DNA of 64,000 nt from Moringa oleifera (lineage: Eukaryota > Streptophyta > Magnoliopsida > Brassicales > Moringaceae): the NCBI GenBank assembly GCA_021397835.1, contig JAJFZO010000771.1, positions 1 to 64,000 on the forward strand. Direction: 5' to 3'. The position numbers were made by a program, and so were the translations under genes. Numbering within the stretch: the stretch's first letter is position 1; each line of letters begins with the position of its first letter. Below the pieces are notes generated by a model that saw only the letters and a program-made list of their open reading frames with translations, searched no databases and was not told the origin of the DNA. Below are positions 24,930 to 35,347 of the stretch, one piece after another.

Positions 24930-25830
24930 TAAGAATAAAAAAAAAACTTAGGTTCATTATTTTGAATTGTTTTAAATTATTTTAAATTATTTTTTGTCAT
25001 TCGTTATTTTTTATTTTTTAAGTTTTTTAATCTTTTTAATTTTTTAATTTCTTTACTTTTTGGATTTTATTTTATTTTATTAGATTTTTATTGGATTTTA
25101 TTTTCTTTTTATTTTTTATGATTTTTCTTGATATGTTTTTTCTTTGTTTTCATATTTTATTTTATACTATTTGTTTCCAACATAATCTATTTTCTTGTTT
25201 TGCAAAGAGTTTTGTTTTTTTTTTACTATTAATTTTTTTTTATATAGCTTGTCATGATTTTGGTTGAATTTTTTAAACTCCTTTTTTTTTTACATATATA
25301 TATGTATATATATATATATATTATAATTTCATTGTGCATTTTTAATTTCTTTCTCATATTTTCTTCTAGTAACCTTATTTTTCTTGGATTTTTTATTGTA
25401 TTTGATTTTTTTATATTTTTGGTTTTCTTTTCTTTTATTTTCTGTTTATGAAAAGTGTCTTATGATTTTTATTTTTTAATTTTTCCTGAATTTTTGTCCT
25501 TTTCTTTTGTGTTTTGTGTTTTTTGTATTTTGGACTTTTTGAGGTTTTTTGCATTTTTTTGAACTAAATTTGGATAATATCTTTATAATTACTAGGAAAA
25601 TAATTTTATGTTATTTTTTTCCTTATCTCTTTCTCTTGCCTCCAAAGATATGTGTTTTTTTAAATTATACATTTATAATTTTTTTGAGATATATATATTA
25701 TATTATTTTTTACTATTTTCTTTTTCAAAAAAATCTTTTAGTTACTTTAATCTTTTTAAATTTTTTTTTCTTACATATATATATTAATTTTGTTGAATAT
25801 TTTTAATTTTTTACTCTTATTTTTTTAATA
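24930..25830. repeat. T-rich repeat family, isolated copy
   Basis: This matches the family at 1-2285 and 8046-9420. The landmark 'ccaacataatctattttctt' is near 25180, and 'ttatctctttctcttgcctc' near 25624 matches 'catctctttctcttgccttt' near 1722. Its presence about 15 kb from the other copies shows the family is dispersed as well as tandem. Confidence 0.7.
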
Positions 25831-26640
25831 AAGAGTATGGTTTGCTATAGTATGCTAATAAAATTCATATTCTCTATGCAATTATTATATAGTTCACTTC
25901 AAACATTTGCAGAGTTTATAAGTTATCATTCAATAAGAAAGTTTCTTATCAAAATAAAAAATATATAAATATTAAAATAAAAAATATATTTTTACATATT
26001 TTTAATTATTATTTTTATTAAGTTTATAAAATAAAATTAATTAATTTTATTTATCTGAGATATTGAATCCAAAATTATGGATCTATTGCTCGAAAGAACT
26101 CAACTTTTTTTTTTTTTCATAAATCTCATAAGTTTGATTATATTCAAGTAAAATACATCATTAATTTTTAATTATTTTTTTGAAATTAATATTTTCAAAT
26201 TAAAATGGATGTTTTCATTTTATTTTATACAATTGTTAATAAAGTATGCATGCTAGTGCTTACATGCTCATACATATAAAAATACGTGTATACACATACA
26301 TAAATATGTATATAATTTATACACAAAATTATAACATATATCATACATATCTCCCCGTTTAAGCTCAGAATTCTCAAGATTTACGTTCCACAAACTCCAC
26401 ATGTTAAAAAACCTTATCATTTCACATTTTCTTTTTCAACTCTCTTAAAATGCAAGGACATAAAAAACTTCAATACTTGGCGTGAAACTATTGGGATAAA
26501 CCAGTGTGTTCAGTAAGGTAAACCACAGAGGATAATAATTGGCTATATGAGCTGCGCACGTACACAGCATGACTACAGTAGCCTTCCTCCTTGAACTTCA
26601 CTTACATGCACGCAAAATGCACACAAAAGCAACCTTGAAC
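25831..26640. other. Spacer with nothing recognised
   Basis: AT-rich sequence with a purine/pyrimidine 'tatacacatacataaatatg'-type stretch near 26280-26330. No gene or repeat could be supported. Confidence 0.4.
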
Positions 26641-27070
26641 TTCTCCCTGAATTAGAAAGCCCCTGCTATCCCCGCCTATTGTACTGCTTGATACGGGGAT
26701 GTTTCTCTCTTTTCGTCACAGTCACGAGTGGAGAGAGATTAGTCTGCATAGAAGACCATGCCTCTCTCTTCCCCCTCTGGTTAGCGAACGCGACGCCGTT
26801 TCTATGCAGGGAAGAAGGCATGGCTTGAAGGATACTCGACCCGAACCGGTGGGGAAAGGTCACGTGCACGCGCACTCGCAGGAGTGTTTTCTTGCCAATG
26901 GCAAATGCTCAACGCTGGATCAATACCGTTATGTTGATTTTCAAAATTTAATGCTTATAACGGTAATATGGCCGTTGCGTGCTCATACTGTAAATTGCAT
27001 AGATTGGAAGAGAAATGAGAGATGAGTTAGAGAGGGAGAAATTTAGAGAGAAAGTTTGAGAGGAAAAATC
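26641..27070. other. Less AT-rich island, possibly ancestral promoter or leader
   Basis: Balanced base composition with CpG-containing words (GAACGCGACGCCG, CACGTGCACGCGC). CACGTG near 26861 is a G-box core. Overlapping open frames on both strands (+ 26699-27025, - 26666-26875) contain no recognisable domain. The end of the island is purine-rich (gagagggagaaatttagaga) like a plant 5' UTR. It could be the original 5' region of the CHUP1-like relic to the right, but no exon links them. Confidence 0.3.
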
Positions 27071-27225
27071 ATAGGTAGAAATTTTGGAGAAATTTGACGG
27101 TTATAACTCAAATTATTTTGTTAGTCTTTGAGAATGGGCTGTGCGATTTGGCTATTTGATCATGAAGGCATCCATTAGTTGGGGGATTTTGTCTGGTATG
27201 TTCTTCTATGTTATGCGGAGAGGGT

Positions 27226-27765
27226 TTGAATGTTGTTATCTTAGAATTTGGTTTCTTAATTTGGTTGCTTAAGCGATTGAATTTGATTGTGCTTGATTAC
27301 AAAATTTTGATTACTGGTTAGAGAATGGAGCAGGGAAGGTTTTAGGGATAATGTGCTATATGGAGAGGATATGAATGTTGTTATCTCAGAATTTGGTTGC
27401 TTAAGTAATTGAATTTGATTATGCTTGATTAGAAAATTTTGGTTACTTGATTATAGAATCAAGCAGGGGAAGGTTTTCCTATATAGAGAGGATTTGAATG
27501 TTGTTATCTCAGAATTTGGTTTTTTAATTTGGTTGCTTTTAAGTAATTGAATTTGATTGCGATTGATTAGAAACTTTTGATTACTGATTATAGAATGGAG
27601 CCGGGGAAGGTTTTAAGGATAAAGAGAGGATTTGAATGTTGTTATCTCAAAATTTGGTTGCTAAACTTGATTGCTTAAGGAATTGAATTTGATTGTGCTT
27701 GATTAGAAACTTCTAATTATGGCTATAGAATGGAGCAGGGGAAGGTTTTAAGGATAATGGTGGCC
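27226..27765. repeat. ~135-bp tandem repeat, four copies
   Basis: Four copies begin with 'tgaatgttgttatctcagaa' or close variants at 27227, 27372, 27495 and 27633 (spacings 145, 123 and 138). Each continues with 'attgaatttgattgtgcttg', 'attagaaa' and 'tagaatggagcaggggaagg'. The array ends near 27765. It looks like intronic or intergenic tandem duplication. Confidence 0.9.
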
Positions 27766-28264
27766 ACCAAAAGGAGTTGATATTAATAGTGCTGAGCAAA
27801 CTGAGAAAGTTTACTAGAACCAAATTAGTAGTATATCTAGTTTGGAGAAAATCAAGCTCAATCAGCACTTGATTTCTGAGTGAAAAGTTGCCATTTCAGA
27901 AATCCTGCACCATTTATTAAGGTAATACCACAGTGGCAAAGGTAAAGAAATCATCTTTAGCATTACAACTCACTTTTTATACATTGAGGACATTGTTGTA
28001 TCCATCTTGAGTGGAATAAACCATTGCTTTGTCTGGTTTTGTATGACATCAAGGCCTTATCTCTTTACCAAGAGAAGACAGGCCAAGAAGAATTTTTAAT
28101 ATTTTATAGCATGCTAGGGCTAAATAGGCTGCCTCTCTTCTTCCTTACCAAATTAAGCATGGAAAAAGTTTCTATTTGAATTGCTCTTTATTTAGCTTTT
28201 ACCCATTCAAAATTTACAGTAACTTCAGATCCTCACTGTTTTTAATCTGTATCCTTTTGTGTAG
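27766..28264. other. Unassigned segment before the first recognisable CHUP1-like exon
   Basis: The segment may contain a decayed upstream exon. Near 27800-27920 a frame reads EKVY, a stop, NQISSISSLEKIKLNQHLIS, a stop, then KVAISEILHHLL before a GTAATA. I could not match it to the family. The exon expected upstream (Ile-Gly-Glu-Ile-Glu-Asn-Arg-Ser region) was not seen, so the gene appears to be missing its 5' part. Confidence 0.3.
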
Positions 28265-29909
28265 ATAAAGGCTGATGTTGAAACTCAAGGGGAATTTGTG
28301 AACTCACTAATAAGAGAGGTCAATAATGTAGATTGTCAAAACATTGAAGATGTTGTGGAATTTGTGAAGTGGCTTGATGATGAACTTTGCTTTCTGGTAA
28401 GTTGTATATTTGTTTGCAGATGTCCTGAGGACAATTAAACTGATTGTTGTAGTACATTTGTTTATAAGTTGGCATGCCAAATATGTCAACATGGTCTAAT
28501 GGCATATAAAAATTTGAGCTTCATGCTTGCTTGAGGTTTCTAGAGATGATTGTACTATTTTGTGAAAGTCACTGCAGTTTTCTTGTGGTCCTCATTTTGG
28601 TTGAATCCGTGTGATGGTGCATGAAAGGGCAGTGATAAAGCTCTTTGATTGGTCAGAGAAGAAGGCAGACACTTTGAGAGAAGCAGCATTCGGATACAGA
28701 GATTTAAAGAAATTGGAATATGAAGTTTCTTACTGCAAGGATGACCCATGTATGCTTTGTGATATTGCACTTAAAAAAATGGTTGGTTCACCTGAGAAGT
28801 AAGAACCTAATACTATTGTAACACTGCTTTTTCCCTTTTTTCCCCTTTATAATCTCTGAAAACCAATCTTCCCAAGTTGTAAGTGCATAAAAGTTTTATT
28901 TGCATTGATAGGATGGAACGTCCTGTCTACAACCCTCTCAGAGACTCCTTGATGCACAACTGCAAGGAATTTCAAATCCCAATAGATTGGATGCTTGACA
29001 ATGGGATAATTAGCAAGGTGAGATGATGCTTTCTAATTTCTTGGAATGAAATGTTAAAGCATGAGCATAGGAAGTATTGCTACACTTTCAGAATATGAAA
29101 TAACTCTACATCATATTTGTGTTTGTTCGAGTCATTTCTTCCATGAAGAAACACTGACTTGGCTGTACAGAGGATGATTCATGTAGCTTGTTATCCACCT
29201 AAGGTTGAAATTCAAAAATTGAAACTGCACATTATATTTTTTTTCTTTGCTATGCATGCTTCCACTAGGTTCTTATATGGAAAGGTATCAGAATAGGCTA
29301 GAAAGTTTCAGATGGTGATAGAGGGGAAAAAGAAAGACATGTTAATTCATAAACAAACTACAACTGCCTTAGCTTTAATCAAGTCTTGGATGTTATCTGA
29401 AGCGATTCAACAATACCTGGTTTCTCTAGGAAGTGATGGATCGCTCCAGATGTGCATAGAAAAAAGTCATAAGTCAATTTGTCAACTTACCATTTACTGG
29501 TTAGCTTTACCTGCTCTGTAGTGCCAAGATACAAATTCTTCAGGTTACTCATAGTTTTATTTTTCTTTTATTTTTCCTGGTAGCCTCCAACACTCCTAGA
29601 GCATGTTTGTTTTAACTTCGTGTAAGACTTGACCTCTGTATGCTGCAGATTAAGTTTAGTTCAGTCAAATTGGCAAATAAGTACATGAAGAGGGTAGCTA
29701 TTGAACTTCAATCGAAGGCCACAACAGAGAGAGATCCTTCCATGGATTATATGCTGCTTCAAGGTATAAGATTTACTTTCAGAATTCATCATGTTAGTAG
29801 CAGTAGCAGTTTTGATGCTGTAGGCAAAGGCAGTAGCAGTTTTGATGCTGTAGGCAATGGCAGTAGCAGTTTTGATGGGGCAGCAATAGCCATCACAATA
29901 GCTGTTTAG
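28265..29909 (+). pseudogene. CHUP1/IPGA1-like gene fragment, conserved C-terminal exons, broken
   Basis: CHUP1 and IPGA1 relatives act on chloroplast positioning through actin, or on microtubules. Four exons of the conserved C-terminal region are visible. 28265-28396 reads IKADVETQGEFVNSLIREVN through VKWLDDELCFL, with a GTAAGT donor. 28617-28798 reads HERAVIKLFDWSEKKADTLR through CDIALKKM, with a GTAAGA donor. 28912-29017 reads MERPVYNPLRDSLMHNCKEF then QIPIDWMLDNGIISK, with a GTGAGA donor. 29649 onward, after CTGCAG, reads IKFSSVKLANKYMKRVAIEL and DYMLLQGIRFTFRIHH. Lesions: exon two has GATG where the acceptor AG should be, its Val-Asp start is Val-His, exon three lacks two residues of the Leu-Arg-Thr-Arg segment, and the last exon diverges after RIHH into minisatellite repeats with a TAG at 29907. 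Reading frames otherwise remain open, so the decay is recent or weak. The N-terminal coiled-coil and proline-rich parts are absent. Confidence 0.85.
29790..29900 (+). repeat. Minisatellite in the last CHUP1-like exon
   Basis: Three copies of a 30-bp unit built on 'ggcagtagcagttttgatgc' plus 'tgtaggcaa' encode repeated SSSFDAVG. In the intact family this place codes for Ala-Gly-Gly-Phe-Asp-Ala-Glu, so the TTTGATGCTG core could come from the exon itself. Related GCAGTAG and TTTAGATGCTGTAGGCAG words recur in every family A unit. Confidence 0.85.
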
Positions 29910-30735
29910 ATGGAGTACCAGTTTAATATGCATACTATTTTCTAATTACAGTCAGCATCTAGAGGTTCAGCTACTCTGTGATCAGAATGCAACATTGCAT
30001 AACTGTAAGTGGAGTATCCAGAGAAGGCACCCGAAAGGTTGATTTTTTTTTTCTTGATACTGAATTTAGATTTGGTTATTCTAGACAATGTTTTTCTTAT
30101 TTTGATATTCATTTATATGGAATTCATGTTACATCTCCTTGTTGGGTGGCTTTTATGTGGCAGAAAAATCTCTTTCTCATTTGGAGCTCCAAGAGTCAAA
30201 TAATATTATCGCCGTTGTACTATGTGTTCTCCTAACAGGGTATGTTACGAAGTTCTATTACTGTCAACCCAAGGTAATTTTTCCTATTGCTCTCCTAAAA
30301 AACTCTAAGATGGGTTTCACTTATGGCCTCTTTCTCGATGCTTTTAATCTTGCCAGCTAGTTATGCATGAAAAAACTCTTCAACTATTACATTCTTTTGA
30401 GCAGCATGCTCTTTGCTAGGAGGAATATCTCTGTCAACTTGTCCATGGAGATGATTTCTGTAAAATCTCTGTGTTGGATCCTCTATAGATATTTTTTTTG
30501 TAAAATCTATCTTGACTACTCTACAGCCCTGATTCTGTAAAATCTATCTTGACTCCTCTACGTAAATGTTTTTCATAAAATTCCACCGGGTATATTTGTT
30601 GGCTATTTCGAACCGTACTTTTTCTAAACTTTTGTTTCTTATTCTAGATATTCAACTTTGACTTTCTACCGATCTTCTTGATTGCCTCATCATTTCCTTG
30701 TTCTTCTTCTATGTTACTTTCTTCACATGTTACAG

Positions 30736-30818
30736 TGGTTCGGCAATGTTGAAAAGTTTAAAAGGCTCTTTTCTCCTTTGACAGAAAGCTAGCCCCTATC
30801 AGTATATTTGTTGATGAG
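30736..30818 (+). pseudogene. AAA+ ATPase Walker B exon remnant, copy 1
   Basis: Flanked by TTACAG and GTGAGT, so both splice sites are preserved. The start reads WFG; after a one-base deletion the rest matches the Ala-Ser-Lys-Leu-Ala-Pro segment and ends in IFVDE, the Walker B motif with its catalytic Glu. It resembles plant AAA proteins with the Lys-Trp-Phe-Gly-Asp-Ala-Glu-Lys-Leu exon. The exon is 83 nt; I expect 84 in an intact relative. Confidence 0.8.
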
Positions 30819-30883
30819 GTGAGTCACTCCTATGAAACATGACATGCGGTAAATGTTTTAGCTGCATTTTATATATGAGTGTA

Positions 30884-31045
30884 GCAGTATGGCAGTATAG
30901 CAGTAGGAGGATAGTAGTACAGCAGCAGCAACATTGTAGTAGGGGTATAGCAATTGCTGTTTAAATGCAGTTGGCAGTAGCACTAGCAGTATACATGGGG
31001 CAGCAGTAGCCATCACAATACCAGTTTAGATGGAGTAGCAGTGTA
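30884..31045. repeat. GCAGTAG minisatellite of A unit 1
   Basis: Short words such as 'gtagcagtatggcagtatag', 'cagcagcaacattgtagtag' and 'tttagatggagtagcag'. It closes unit 1, right after the AAA exon remnant. Confidence 0.8.
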
Positions 31046-31797
31046 AATATGATCCTATTTTCTAATTAGAGTTAGCATCTAGAGGTTCAACTACTCTGTG
31101 ATTAGAATAAAAGTATTGCAGCATTGCATAAAGTGGAGTACCCAGAAAAAGCACCCAAAGGTTGACTCTTTTTCTTGATACAGAATTTTGATTTTGTTAC
31201 TCTGTGCAATGTTTTTCTCATTTTTAATATTCATTTCTACGGAATTCATGTTACATCTCCCTATTGGGGGGCTTTTCTGTAGTAGAAAACACCTGTCATT
31301 TGGAGCTCTAGGAGTAACTGATATTATCGATGCTATATTATGTGTTCTCCTAAGGTAACTTTTCCTATTGCTCTCCTAAAAAACTCCAAGATGGGTTTCA
31401 CTTATGGCCTCTTTACCAATGCTTTTGAGCTTGCTAGTTAGTTATACCTGAAAAAATTCTTCAACTGTTACATTCTTTTGAGTAGCATGCTCTTTATTGG
31501 GAGGAACATCTCTATCAACTTGTCTATAGAGATGATTTCTTTAAAATCTCTGTATTGGATCCTCTATGAAGATTTTTTTTGTATAATCTATCTTCACTAC
31601 CCTACAACCCTGACTTTGTAAAATCTATCTTGACTTCTCTATATAGACGTTTTTCGTTAAATTCCACCTGATATATTTGTTGGCTATTTTGAGCCTGAAT
31701 TTTTGTTTCTTATTCTTGATATTCATTTTTGACTTTTTGCTGATCTTTTTGATTGCCTCATCATTTCCTTGTTTGTTACTTTCTTCACATGTTATAG

Positions 31798-31880
31798 TGG
31801 TTTGGAGATGGTGGAAAGCTCAGAAGACTCTTTTATGCTTTGCCAGCAAGCTAGCCCTTGTCAGTATATTTGTTGATGAG
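31798..31880 (+). pseudogene. AAA+ ATPase Walker B exon remnant, copy 2
   Basis: This copy has the clearest start, WFGDGGKL, then the shared one-base deletion, FASKLA in the shifted frame, and IFVDE before GTGAGT. The acceptor is TATAG. Read without correction, the CTAGCC word gives a TAG stop. Confidence 0.82.
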
Positions 31881-31934
31881 GTGAGTCACTCCTGTGAAAC
31901 ATGACCTCCACTAAGTGTCTTAGCTGCATTTTAC

Positions 31935-32240
31935 ACATCCGTATAGCAGTATACCAGTGTAACAGCAGCAGTAGCAGTATAGCAGCATAGCTTTAGCAGG
32001 ATAGGAGTACAGCAGTGGTAGTATAGCAATATAAGTATAGCAGTTGCAGTTTAGATGCTGTAGGCAGTAGGCAGTAGGCAGTAGACAGTAGCAGTAGTAA
32101 TTTAGATGTAGGCAATAGGCAATAGGCAGTAGCAGTAGCAGTAGCAGTAGCACTTTAGATGGGGGCAGTGGCAGTAGTAGTTTAGATGGGGCAGCAATAG
32201 CCATTGCAGCAGCAGTTTAGATGGAGTAGCAGTTTAGATA
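31935..32240. repeat. GCAGTAG minisatellite of A unit 2 (longest)
   Basis: About 300 bp of CAGTAG/GCAGTAGGCAGTAG words, including 'tttagatgctgtaggcagta', which closely matches the core of the repeat inside the CHUP1-like last exon. The - strand frame at 31920-32204 (Leu/Tyr/Cys-rich) is an artefact of this repeat. Confidence 0.85.
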
Positions 32241-33050
32241 TGCATCATATTTTCTAATTAGAGTCAGCATCTAGAGGTTTAGCTACTCTGTGATCAGAAT
32301 GGAAATATTGCAGCATTGCATAACCATGAGTGGAGTATCCAGAGAAGGCACCCAAAGGTTAATTCTTTTTCTTATACAGAATTTTGATTTTGTTATTCTG
32401 TACAATGTTTTTCTTATTTTAATATTCATTTCTACGGAATTCAAGTTACATCTCATTCTTGGATGGCTTCTCTGTAGCAGAAAAAATCTCTGTCATTTGG
32501 AGCTCCTGGAGTAAGCGATATTATCACTGGTGTATTATGTGTTTTTCTAATACAGTATGTTACCAGGTTCTATTACAGTCGACCCAAGGTAACTTTTCCT
32601 ATTGCTCTCCAAAAAAACTTCAAGATGGCTTCCACTTATGGCCTCTTTATCGATGCTTTTAAGGTTGCTAGTTAGTTATGCCTGAGAAAACTCTTCAATA
32701 GTTACATTCTTTTGAGCAGCATGCTCTTTTCTGGGAGGAATATCTCGATCAATTTGTCTATGGAGATGATTTCTATAAAATCTTTGTCTTAGATCCTTTA
32801 TGGAGATTTTTTCTGTAAAATTTATCTTGACTACTCTACAGCCAAGATTTTGTAAAATCTATCTTGACTTCTCTACATAGATGTTTTTCGTAAAATTCCA
32901 CCAGATATATTTGTTGGCTATTTTGAGCCTTAAGTTTTCTGAACTTTTGTTTCTTATTCTAGAAATTCAACTTTGACTTTCTACTGATCTTCTTGAATTC
33001 CTCATCATTTCCTTGTTCTTCTTCTATGTTACTTTCTTCACATGTTACAG

Positions 33051-33133
33051 TAGTTTGGAGATACTGGAAAGCTTAAAAGACTCTTTTCTCCTTTGCGAGC
33101 AAGCTAGTCCCTATCATTATATTTGTTGATTAG
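33051..33133 (+). pseudogene. AAA+ ATPase Walker B exon remnant, copy 3
   Basis: The Trp codon has become TAG. The exon keeps the 83-nt length. The last codon GAG (Walker B Glu) is TAG, and the donor has changed from GTGAGT to ATGAGT, so both the catalytic residue and the splice site are lost. Confidence 0.8.
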
Positions 33134-33194
33134 ATGAGTCTCTTTTGTGAAAACATGACCTAAGGTAAGCGTTTTAGCTGCATTTTATATATCA

Positions 33195-33380
33195 GCCTAG
33201 CAGTGTGGTGGTATCGAAGTGTAACAGCAACAGCAGTGTAGCAGCATAGCTGTGGCAGGATAGTAGTACAACAGTAGCAGTATAGTTGTTGGAGTATAGA
33301 ATTTGCAGTTTAGATGCAGGAGGAGGCAGTGGCAATAGCAGTTTAGATGCAGCAGATAGTAGCAGTAGTAGTTTAGATGG
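33195..33380. repeat. GCAGTAG minisatellite of A unit 3
   Basis: Includes 'agcagtttagatgcagcaga'. A deletion removes the 'tcagcatctagaggt' words that start the next unit in other copies. Confidence 0.8.
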
Positions 33381-34157
33381 TTAAGCTACTCTGTGATCAG
33401 AATGGAAATATTACAGCATTGCATAACCGTGAATGGAGTATCGAGAGAAGGCACCCAAAGGTTGATTCTTTTTCTTGATTCTAAATTTATATTTGGTTAT
33501 TTTGTACAATGTTTTTCTTATTTTAATATTCATTATTATGGAATTCAAGTTACATCTCCTTGTTGGGTGGCCTTCATACGGTAGAAAAAATCTTTTTGTC
33601 ATTTGGAGCTCTAGGAGTCCATGATATCATCGCTGCTGTATTATATGTTCTCTTAATTCAGTATGTTACAAGGTTCTATTACAGTTGACCAAACGTAACT
33701 TTTTCTATTGCTCTCCTAAAAATCTTCAAGATGGGTTTTACTTATGGCCTTTTTATCGATGCTTTTAAGCATGCTAGTTAGTTATGCCTGAGAAAACTCT
33801 TCAACTGTTGCTTTCTTTTGAGCAGCATGCTCTTTGCTGGGTGGAATATCTATGTCAACTTGTTTATGGAGATGATTTCTATAAAATCTGTGTGTTGGAT
33901 CCCTTATGGAATTTTTTTTTGCAAAATCTATCTTGACTACTTTACAGCCACGATTCTGTAAAATTTATGTTGACTTCTTTACATAGATGTTTTTTCGAAA
34001 AATTTCACGAGATATATTTTATGGCTATTTCGAGCCATACATTTTCTGAACTTTTGTTTCTTATTCTTGATATTCATTTTTGACTTTCTGCTAATCTTTT
34101 TGATTGTCTCATCATTTCCTTGTTCTTTTTCTATGTTACTTTCCCCACATGTTACAG

Positions 34158-34240
34158 TGGTTTGGAAATGGTGGAAAGCTCAAAATGCTCTTTTCTGCTT
34201 CGCCAGCAAGCTAGCCCCTGTTTGTATATTTGTTGATGAG
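34158..34240 (+). pseudogene. AAA+ ATPase Walker B exon remnant, copy 4
   Basis: It starts WFGNGGKL and carries the shared one-base deletion, then FASKLAPV and IFVDE in the shifted frame. The acceptor TTACAG is intact and the donor is ATGAGT, as in copy 3, which suggests copies 3 and 4 are closer to each other than to copies 1 and 2. Confidence 0.8.
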
Positions 34241-34307
34241 ATGAGTCACTTTTGTGAAACATGAACTGTGGTAAGTGTTTTAGCTGCATTTTATACATCT
34301 GTATATC

Positions 34308-34515
34308 AGTATGGCAGTCTACCAGTGTAGAAGCAGTAGCAGTATAGCGGCATAGCTTTAGCAGGATAAAAGTACAGCAGTGGCAGTATAGCAATAGGAG
34401 TATAGATGTTGTAGTTTAGATCCTGTAAGTAGTAGCAGTAGTCATTTAGATGCAGTAGGCAGTAGGACAGCACTAGCCATTGCAATAACAGTTTAGATGG
34501 AGTAACAGTTTAGAT
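34308..34515. repeat. GCAGTAG minisatellite of A unit 4
   Basis: Shorter and more degenerate than in unit 2, with 'agcagtagcagtatagcggc' and 'tttagatgcagtaggcagta'. It is the last such block before the array switches to family B. Confidence 0.8.
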
Positions 34516-35346
34516 ATGCATCCTATTTTCTAATTAGAGTCAGCGTTTATAGGTTACGTTACTCGGTGATCAGAATGAAAATATTGCAGTATTGCATAAC
34601 CATAAGTGGAACATCCAAAGAAAGCACCCGAAGGTTGATTACTTTTCTTGATAATGAATTTGGATTTGGTTATTCTAGACAATGTTTTTTCTATTTTAAT
34701 ATTCATTTCTATGGAATTCAAGCCACATCTCTTTGTTGGGTGGCTTTTATGTGGCAGAAAAAAATCTCTTTCTTATTTGGAGCTCCATGAGTTAGTGATA
34801 TTATCGCCGCTGAACTATGTGTTCTCCTAACAGAGTATGTTATCAAGTTTTATTATTGTCGACCCAAGGTGACTTTTCCTATTGCACTTCAGAAAAACTT
34901 CAAGATGGGTTTCACTTATGGCCTCTTTATCAATGCTTTTAAGCTTGCTAGTTAGTTATACTCTAAAAAATTCTTCAACTGTTACATTATTATCTTGGAA
35001 AATAGCACTTTTATCGGTAACATTTTTCTATGCATCGTGATCGTATGTTTTTTTGCTGCCTAGCATTAGCAGTGATCTAGCACTGCCAGTAGCAGTGGTC
35101 GTAGCAATAAACTAGTATTTTTTGTTGCTCTTTCGGTAGGTGCAGGTATGGATTCCAACATTCAGGCTTATCTTTTTATTGTTAAACCTCCATTGGTATT
35201 GGATTTTTTTCAACTTTTTTGATTTTTTATGTTATAAATTTTCCTAATTTGATTATCTATTTGCTAATTTTATTTTTTTCCTCGATTTTCTCAGACATAC
35301 TTTCATCTTGTTAATATGTTTTTTTAGGAATGATAAGTTACAAACT

Positions 35347-35347
35347 C

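Larger units (their letters stand above)
29940..34987 (+). repeat. Tandem family A: five ~1.1-1.2 kb units, last one truncated
   Basis: The landmark 'ctactctgtgatcagaatg' (or a close variant) marks units at about 29971, 31091, 32283, 33386 and 34559, spacings 1120, 1192, 1103 and 1173. The order in each unit is as follows. (1) 'agtggagtatccagagaagg'. (2) 'gttgggtggcttttatgtgg'. (3) A splice-like block around 'tctattacagtcgacccaag' followed by GTAACT. (4) Four ~45-bp subrepeats with 'tgtaaaatctatcttgacta'. (5) A dead AAA ATPase exon. (6) A GCAGTAG minisatellite. Unit five stops inside the 'cttcaactgttacatt' segment, where family B begins. Short open frames (63-108 codons) recur but are not conserved between units. 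Confidence 0.92.

Noticed and set aside
26699..27025. 108-codon ORF in the less AT-rich island
   Set aside because: No recognisable motif, overlapped by an open frame on the other strand, and no splice or homology support. Kept only as part of the unassigned island.
29312..29521. 69-codon ORF between CHUP1-like exons three and four
   Set aside because: It lies in the intron bounded by GTGAGA at 29018 and CTGCAG at 29648 and shows no similarity to the family.
31920..32204. Leu/Tyr/Cys-rich minus-strand ORF
   Set aside because: Translation of the GCAGTAG minisatellite, with repetitive codons only.
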